NCBI GenBank assembly: GCA_003649845.1
Contig: QMTB01000037.1
Coordinates: 1-10,158, forward strand
Source of the DNA: Thermoplasmata archaeon
GTDB lineage: Archaea; Thermoplasmatota; E2; DHVEG-1
Direction: 5' to 3'
DNA: 10,158 nt
Both the position numbers and the translations under genes were made by a program. Positions 6,295-10,158 of the stretch are shown one piece after another (the stretch's first letter is position 1; each line of letters starts with the position of its first letter). The notes beneath the pieces were generated by a model. It saw nothing but the letters and a program-made list of their open reading frames with translations. It was not told where the DNA came from and did not search any database.

Positions 6295-7217
6295 TTAACC
6301 ACTTAGGAGTCCATCTATTATAAGTTCAACAGCTTCCTCCTCATCAAGACCTCTAGCCATAAGGGTTTGAAGTTGTTTACTGTCAACGCTACCAATAGCT
6401 GCTTCATGAGTAACATGAGCCTTGGGATGTTTAACCTCAACTACAGGTATAGCTGTAGCTACACCATTACCCTGTATAATCTCTTTACAATCAACATGAC
6501 CTCTAGCATAAGGGGCAGTAGCTTTAATTATATTATACACTTCAGCTTTTGCATTATCTCTCACTGCTACTCTAGAAGTTAAAACACCTTTCGCTTTTTC
6601 ACCAATTAGATTACCTCCTTCCTTTATCTTTATAACATCGTCTCCTCTTCCGCTGACCTTACTCATCATCTCCATTACGCTTTCTTCTAAACCTGTTATA
6701 CTATAGTTTATATCTAATACACCTACTCTACCTTTTATAAGTTCAAAGGTTGTTTTAAACCTAGCTTTCTTATCTAACTCTACAATTGCTTTAGGATAAA
6801 CCTCTATACCTCCATCCATACCATGAATATGTTTCTCCTCATAACTATAAGAAGAATTTTCACCAATTTTTATTTTGGCATCCATGATATGTTTAACATT
6901 TATTGCCTTTGGAAATATACAATGAGATGAAACAGACATACTAGAGTTTCTACCTATTTCTATATCCATTTTTATCCTCTGCAGGGCTTTCTCATGGGTT
7001 ACACCAAAACACATATGCACTTTTTTTCTATAACAACATCATCATCTAACCTTAATTTTATATCTACTCCATCCTTTAATTCTCTTGTATCAATATGTAA
7101 ACCTGGAACAAGGTTTTTACTAACAACTTTATTTAAATTTATCGTTAGATGGGCAGTATCTTTATCTGCTAAAGCCTCATCTTCCTTAGCAAGTTTAATT
7201 AGATTCTCAACATCCAT
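6295..7217 (-). CDS. sufB: SufB-type Fe-S cluster scaffold, read in two frames (-1 shift at a slippery heptamer)
   Basis: Joined across a -1 shift at 7020-7026, the two frames give about 307 aa, a compact archaeal SufB-type scaffold. The first 66 residues run DTAHLTINLN...VVIEKK. The second frame continues VHMCFGVTHEKALQRIKMDIEIG. Toward the C-terminus are C244 (VDCKEIIQG) and H271-E272 (VTHEAAIG), which line up with the essential CDSM cysteine and HEA glutamate regions of E. coli SufB. The end, QTLMARGLDEEEAVELIIDGLL, is the usual SufB/D close. It should form a complex with SufC and assemble Fe-S clusters. Without the shift, translation would end at residue 72 (...KKCICVLV). The ATG at 7217 has GGAGAGTGA upstream, inside the sufC end, and lies two bases after the sufC stop. 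No second stop or decay is seen, so either recoding or a one-base deletion in an A8 run explains it. Confidence 0.88.
7020..7028 (-). other. A AAA AAG slippery heptamer at the sufB frame switch
   Basis: The sufB mRNA reads GAA AAA AAG TGC in the initial frame. A slip of one base back gives GTG CAT ATG, the exact frame of the remaining 241 codons. A AAA AAG in this phase is the slippery type used for -1 frameshifting, for example in E. coli dnaX. I see no convincing stimulatory stem downstream, only weak pairings such as CCT-GCAG-AGG. A run of seven A is also a typical indel hotspot. Confidence 0.45.
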
Positions 7218-7219
7218 TA

Positions 7220-7951
7220 TTATTCACTCTCCTTATCTGGAAGATTTTTATGTTGACATGGTAGACACTCCTCTTCAAAATATGGTTTAATCTTATCTAT
7301 AGTGCCTTTTTCAACTAGTTTACCACCACATAGGAGGAATGCATGTTCTGCTTGTTTCATAACTGCTAAACTATGCGTTATAAGAATGACAGTAGCTCCA
7401 TAACTCTTCAATAATTTGATACCTTCAAAGATTTTTTCAAGAGAAGCAACATCTATACCAGAATCTGGTTCATCAAGCATTACAAACCTAGGTTGCATAG
7501 CAAGTATAGATGCAAGCTCTATCTTCTTACGTTCACCACCACTAAGTGTTTTATCAACTGCTCTGTTGATATATTCTTCCGGTATTAGACCTACTTTAGA
7601 TAAAACATCTCTAACAGTTTCGCTTTTCTTCTCTCTAGCAGAAGCCATGATAAATTGTTTGACAGTTAAACCTTCATATCTTGCAGGTTCCTGCCAACCA
7701 AGGGTTATACCAAGTTTAGCTCTCTCAGCTACATTCAAGTTTTTTATAGAACTAGCATTGAAAAATATGTCACCTTCTATTTTTCTATAACCTTCTAAAC
7801 CCATTATAGTATAAGCCAATGTTGATTTACCCGCGCCATTAGGTCCTACAACAGCATGAACATGTCCATCCCAGAAATCGATACTTAGATTATCCAGTAT
7901 CCTTTTACCATTAACCTTCAAACTAAGGTTTTTAATTTCAAGTATACCCAT
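7220..7951 (-). CDS. sufC: SufC, Fe-S cluster assembly ATPase
   Basis: An ABC-type ATPase with every key motif, numbered from the GTG at 7960 (subtract 3 for the ATG start). Walker A is GPNGAGKST at 39-47, Q-loop Q90, signature LSGGERK at 139-145, Walker B VMLDEP with D163/E164, D-loop SGID and switch H196. WQEPARYEGLTV and DEPDSGIDVASLEKI are typical of SufC rather than transporter ATPases. It drives the SufB scaffold during cluster assembly, in the cytoplasm. I choose ATG 7951 because the family normally starts a few residues before LEIKNLSL and a GAGTGGT SD-like stretch precedes it; GTG 7960 is the alternative. The C-terminal tail has a CLPCQH motif (C232/C235), which could bind metal. Partner sufB follows after two bases. 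Confidence 0.95.
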   Translation of the reverse strand: MGILEIKNLSLKVNGKRILDNLSIDFWDGHVHAVVGPNGAGKSTLAYTIMGLEGYRKIEGDIFFNASSIKNLNVAERAKLGITLGWQEPARYEGLTVKQFIMASAREKKSETVRDVLSKVGLIPEEYINRAVDKTLSGGERKKIELASILAMQPRFVMLDEPDSGIDVASLEKIFEGIKLLKSYGATVILITHSLAVMKQAEHAFLLCGGKLVEKGTIDKIKPYFEEECLPCQHKNLPDKESE

Positions 7952-7967
7952 TTCAACCACTCTTTTT

Positions 7968-9263
7968 TTATTTCCAATCTAAGATTCTTTTCTCTCCCTC
8001 AAGTTTCTTTATATCTGTTACATCTTGTTCTATCTCAATAGTCCCTAGGTATTCTCCCTTTTCATTTCTAATAGGGATATACTGTATATAGATTAATGAG
8101 TCACCTATGTTTATCCAGAAATCCGCTTTCTCTCTACTTCCCTCTTTAAACGCTTTAAGTATTTTGTTGACAATACCTACACTTTTAGGTGGATGACAAA
8201 GCTGTACAGGTCTACCTATAACTGATTCTGTTCTACTAAAAGTTCTCCTACCAGAGAAGAATCTTACTCTATCATCTCTATCGATAAAGGTTATACCAAA
8301 AGGTAGTGTTTTAAATAACATGTTTATCTCATCTGATAGCATATAACCTTTATCTAGTCTTATATCACCCTCTCTAACTACTCTATGTTTATCGCCCTCT
8401 GTTTCTCCTTTTGTCAATATAGTTTTTATCTCATTTGGCAACTGTGAAACTTCTTTTTCTGTTAGCTCTCTGTCGATTTGATATGGATAGATTGGTTTCT
8501 CCTCTGTAGTCCATTTAGATGGCTTTATCTTATAATATCCAAATACATCCTCTTCTTCTTTTATAGCGGCCCATTCACCTTCTGAGAGAATCGTTTTTAG
8601 AGTGGGATAAAGTATATTATTTTCTCTGAAAACCATGTCTATAAGTGATGCTGATACATCATTGATTCTCTCAACGAGTTTTTCCATAGTAATCTGATCA
8701 TTCTCTTTTTTATCTAAATCCCTAAGTAGCAGTTTTATCTTAGCTCTAATCTCATCGTGTTTCCTCCAAAGAGTACTTGGTACAGCTGTTATACCTCTAC
8801 GTTCAAGATAGGGAAAACATAGCATCTCCTCCCTATTATAATGTGTTGCTCCTATCCTAGGTAGTTGTTTAGCTAGATTTTTAAGGGATTCAAAATCTTT
8901 ATCTGACTTCCCTATGGATCTAGAATATAGGTTAAGTAACTCTGCATCCTTCATTATCTGTTCATTTTCATCATAGAGACTACGGAGTGGATGACCTGGT
9001 AGTGCTTTGATATCAAATTTTTTATCAACAGTTTCTCTAAATAACTCTACATGTATATCACACATATTTGCTATCTCTTCAGCAGAAACTCCTTCTCTAA
9101 GTAGCTCTTGTTCTATGAGAGGTATCTCTAATGGTGATATACTACTCAATAAATCTTTAAATTCTTCCTTAAGTTTTTTGACATCTCCTCCTCTTTGTAG
9201 TTCCTTTAAAATCTCTTTGATTTTATCTTTTTTATGTTTTGTATTTCCAAGTAACTCACTCAT
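7968..9263 (-). CDS. DUF438-hemerythrin-PAS sensor-like protein
   Basis: 431 aa, three parts in the COG2461 order. Residues about 12-85 are a helical DUF438 domain (KIKEILKELQRGGD...). Residues about 90-240 are a hemerythrin-like bundle with candidate iron ligands H91 (GHPL), H141/E145 (THYNREEML), H169 (RKHDEIR) and E214 (FRENNILYP). Residues about 312-425 are a PAS domain (LPFGITFIDRDDRVRFFS, LCHPPKS with C356/H357, IEQDVTDIKKLEG). There is no kinase or output domain. The family is thought to handle or sense O2, NO or iron; the ligand here is unknown. The start is fixed by a perfect AAGGAGGTGA seven bases before ATG 9263. The ATG overlaps the stop of the preceding small gene (ATGA). Its place between a methionine-sulfoxide-reductase-like protein and sufCB fits redox or nitrosative protection of Fe-S clusters. 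Confidence 0.9.
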   Translation of the reverse strand: MSELLGNTKHKKDKIKEILKELQRGGDVKKLKEEFKDLLSSISPLEIPLIEQELLREGVSAEEIANMCDIHVELFRETVDKKFDIKALPGHPLRSLYDENEQIMKDAELLNLYSRSIGKSDKDFESLKNLAKQLPRIGATHYNREEMLCFPYLERRGITAVPSTLWRKHDEIRAKIKLLLRDLDKKENDQITMEKLVERINDVSASLIDMVFRENNILYPTLKTILSEGEWAAIKEEEDVFGYYKIKPSKWTTEEKPIYPYQIDRELTEKEVSQLPNEIKTILTKGETEGDKHRVVREGDIRLDKGYMLSDEINMLFKTLPFGITFIDRDDRVRFFSGRRTFSRTESVIGRPVQLCHPPKSVGIVNKILKAFKEGSREKADFWINIGDSLIYIQYIPIRNEKGEYLGTIEIEQDVTDIKKLEGEKRILDWK

Positions 9264-9526
9264 ATTATCTTCACCTCCTTTTCAAAATCTTCCTTAACAT
9301 ATTGACTCCTAGAGATTGTCGAAGTAAAACCAAAGACAGTTGAATATAGAATTGATGAAAAATATATAACTAATATTATGGTGGAAACTATAACAATAAA
9401 GGTCTCTTTCTTAAACCATTTCCTATTAGATGTGGAATGATGAGAGCATCTATTTGAATCTAATTCCTTCTCCATATTATCTGGAGAGGAGTTGTAGCAT
9501 TTATTTAAAGTTATATCATCTTTCAT
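9260..9526 (-). CDS. Small single-pass membrane protein of unknown function
   Basis: I do not recognise this 88-aa protein. It has a polar N-terminus with C10, C27, H29 and H30, a basic stretch (NRKWFKK, 34-40), one strong hydrophobic helix (about 41-64, FIVIVSTIILVIYFSSILYSTVF) and a charged tail. The basic run before the helix predicts that the N-terminus stays in the cytoplasm. It is real on signals: AAGGTGA lies seven bases before ATG 9526, overlapping the upstream gene's stop, and its own TGA overlaps the DUF438 start as ATGA. It is thus translationally coupled on both sides. The Cys/His set might bind metal or serve redox sensing; that is speculation from context. Confidence 0.65.
   Translation of the reverse strand: MKDDITLNKCYNSSPDNMEKELDSNRCSHHSTSNRKWFKKETFIVIVSTIILVIYFSSILYSTVFGFTSTISRSQYVKEDFEKEVKII
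9271..9280 (-). promoter_or_regulatory. Full-length Shine-Dalgarno AAGGAGGTGA for the DUF438 gene
   Basis: All ten bases complement the conserved archaeal 16S rRNA 3' end. The site lies within the end of the 88-aa gene, seven bases from the DUF438 ATG. It fixes that start and suggests that this gene is the most strongly translated in the run. Confidence 0.75.
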
Positions 9527-9538
9527 AACTATTTCACC

Positions 9539-10033
9539 TTAGAGGATATTGGCAATTAATTTAGATAGTTCTTCTAAGAATGATTTATCTCCTTCTCTAA
9601 AAGGTGATGGATAATGGGAGTCTATATCAATCTCTCCGATTAACTTACTGTTTTTAAAGATTGGAACAACAATCTCGGCTTTAACCTTCAAACTACAAGC
9701 TAGATAATTCTCCTCCATAGATACATCTTGTACTATAATGGTTTTCCCTTCCTCTGCAGCTCTACCACATACGCCTCTGCCAGAAGGTATACGTATATGC
9801 TCTGTTGGTTCTCCTATAAATGGACCTAATATTAGTTCTCTATCCTTTGAAGGGTTAACTAGATAGAGTCCAACCCAGTTGTAGTATAGTATCTTCTCTT
9901 TAAGCAGTTTACATATCTCCTCAAGTTTCTCATCTCTCTTCTTATCAGATTTTATAATGATCTTAATCTCTTCAAGTAGTTTATCAAAAGATATTTGGTT
10001 TCTTCTATCCTTCATCTCCTCTCCTCTCTTCAT
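9539..10033 (-). CDS. GAF-domain free methionine-(R)-sulfoxide reductase-like protein
   Basis: A 164-aa single GAF domain of the COG1956 type. The family motif SGRGVCGRAAEEGKTIIVQDV (84-104) and YLACSLKVKAEIVVP (110-124) give C89 and C113, 24 residues apart, matching the spacing of two of the redox cysteines (C94 and C118) of the E. coli enzyme. GEIDID near 133-138 is the usual end-strand signature. The third, resolving cysteine of the E. coli type is not at the expected place, so the thiol cycle may differ. It would repair free methionine sulfoxide in the cytoplasm, which fits the redox theme. The ATG at 10033 overlaps the stop of a 17-codon upstream ORF (ATGA). ATG 10015 (residue 7) has a better SD, GGAGAGGAG directly upstream, and is a real alternative start. 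The 88-aa gene follows after 12 bases. Confidence 0.88.
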   Translation of the reverse strand: MKRGEEMKDRRNQISFDKLLEEIKIIIKSDKKRDEKLEEICKLLKEKILYYNWVGLYLVNPSKDRELILGPFIGEPTEHIRIPSGRGVCGRAAEEGKTIIVQDVSMEENYLACSLKVKAEIVVPIFKNSKLIGEIDIDSHYPSPFREGDKSFLEELSKLIANIL

Positions 10034-10083
10034 TCTCTCTTGTTCATCACTTTGGAAACTAGTATAGCTAGAATTTTTTTCAA
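10030..10083 (-). CDS. Possible 17-codon upstream ORF coupled to the GAF gene
   Basis: A TTG at 10083 lies eight bases after AGGAGG (10092-10097). It opens LKKILAILVSKVMNKRE and ends at TGA, sharing ATGA with the GAF gene start at 10033. SD, spacing and coupled stop all fit a translated leader. The weak points are the TTG start and the short length. The SD is also in a small hairpin (CCTC-TTTAG-GAGG, 10092-10104) that could limit access. It may be regulatory, a remnant, or chance. Confidence 0.3.
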   Translation of the reverse strand: MKKILAILVSKVMNKRE

Positions 10084-10135
10084 TAGTTTTTCCTCCTAAA
10101 GAGGTTTTAGAAAAAATTAGAAAAATATGGAGAAA

Positions 10136-10148
10136 CTTTTTATTTAGG
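10136..10148 (-). promoter_or_regulatory. Possible TATA box for the redox/Suf operon
   Basis: On the minus strand CTAAATAAAAAG is TATA-like. It would place a transcription start near 10115, about 20 bases before the AGGAGG at 10092-10097. It is the only candidate near the window edge and the sequence is AT-rich throughout, so this is weak. An upstream gene outside the window could also read into this operon. Confidence 0.2.
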
Positions 10149-10158
10149 AGAATAGAAA

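Noticed and set aside
6367..7290. Plus-strand ORFs of 71 and 98 aa opposite sufB
   Set aside because: They are antisense to a conserved gene, rich in Ser/Phe/Thr as expected from antisense of AT-rich code, with no SD.
7416..9297. Plus-strand ORFs of 124 and 96 aa opposite sufC and the DUF438 gene
   Set aside because: They are antisense shadows. The minus-strand genes carry complete motifs and good ribosome-binding sites.
1..10158. CRISPR arrays, tRNA/rRNA genes, IS elements, attachment sites
   Set aside because: No regularly spaced short repeats, no recognisable tRNA cloverleaf, no transposase or integrase coding sequence, and no terminal inverted repeats were seen by eye on either strand.

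Overview
The window looks like a chromosomal segment from a very AT-rich archaeon, probably a euryarchaeal or Thermoplasmatota-type anaerobe. The evidence is the COG2522-type archaeal HTH regulator, secreted PA14/CARDB and NosD-like beta-helix proteins of a kind common in these lineages, a compact SufC-SufB pair, a DUF438/hemerythrin/PAS protein, rubrerythrin-like proteins, heavy use of ATA and AGA/AGG codons, and ribosome-binding sites that match the archaeal anti-SD (a perfect AAGGAGGTGA before the DUF438 gene). The lineage is inferred from gene content only.

The plus strand (1-2550) carries the 3' part of a large secreted protein (end of a LamG-like domain, PA14 domain, four CARDB repeats). 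After a 235-bp spacer containing a perfect 14-bp palindrome comes a small HTH/zinc-ribbon regulator. Everything from 2697 to the right edge is on the minus strand. Read in its own direction, it begins with a tight gene run from about 10083 to 5722: GAF/methionine-(R)-sulfoxide reductase-like protein, 88-aa one-TM protein, DUF438-hemerythrin-PAS protein, SufC, SufB and nitroreductase. Most junctions are overlaps or gaps of a few bases, so it reads as an operon for Fe-S cluster assembly and redox or gas-stress response. After an 88-bp gap follow two tandem rubrerythrin-like diiron proteins and an AEC-family transporter, then a separately transcribed NosD-like secreted beta-helix protein.

The main oddity is that four of the minus-strand genes (NosD-like, AEC transporter, second rubrerythrin, SufB) are each split by one frameshift, while both halves stay open and family-like. 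The lesions differ: an exact 5-bp tandem duplication, a probable 1-base insertion, a +2/-1 change at TTTTAAAA, and a -1 shift in SufB. The SufB shift sits exactly on A AAA AAG, a classic -1 programmed frameshifting heptamer. Sequencing error, gene decay, phase variation and programmed recoding are all possible; I treat SufB recoding as the most interesting hypothesis. Smaller signals are a 17-codon upstream ORF overlapping the GAF gene start, and paired ACAAT/ATTGT palindromes before the HTH gene. I saw no tRNA, rRNA, CRISPR array, transposase or IS ends.
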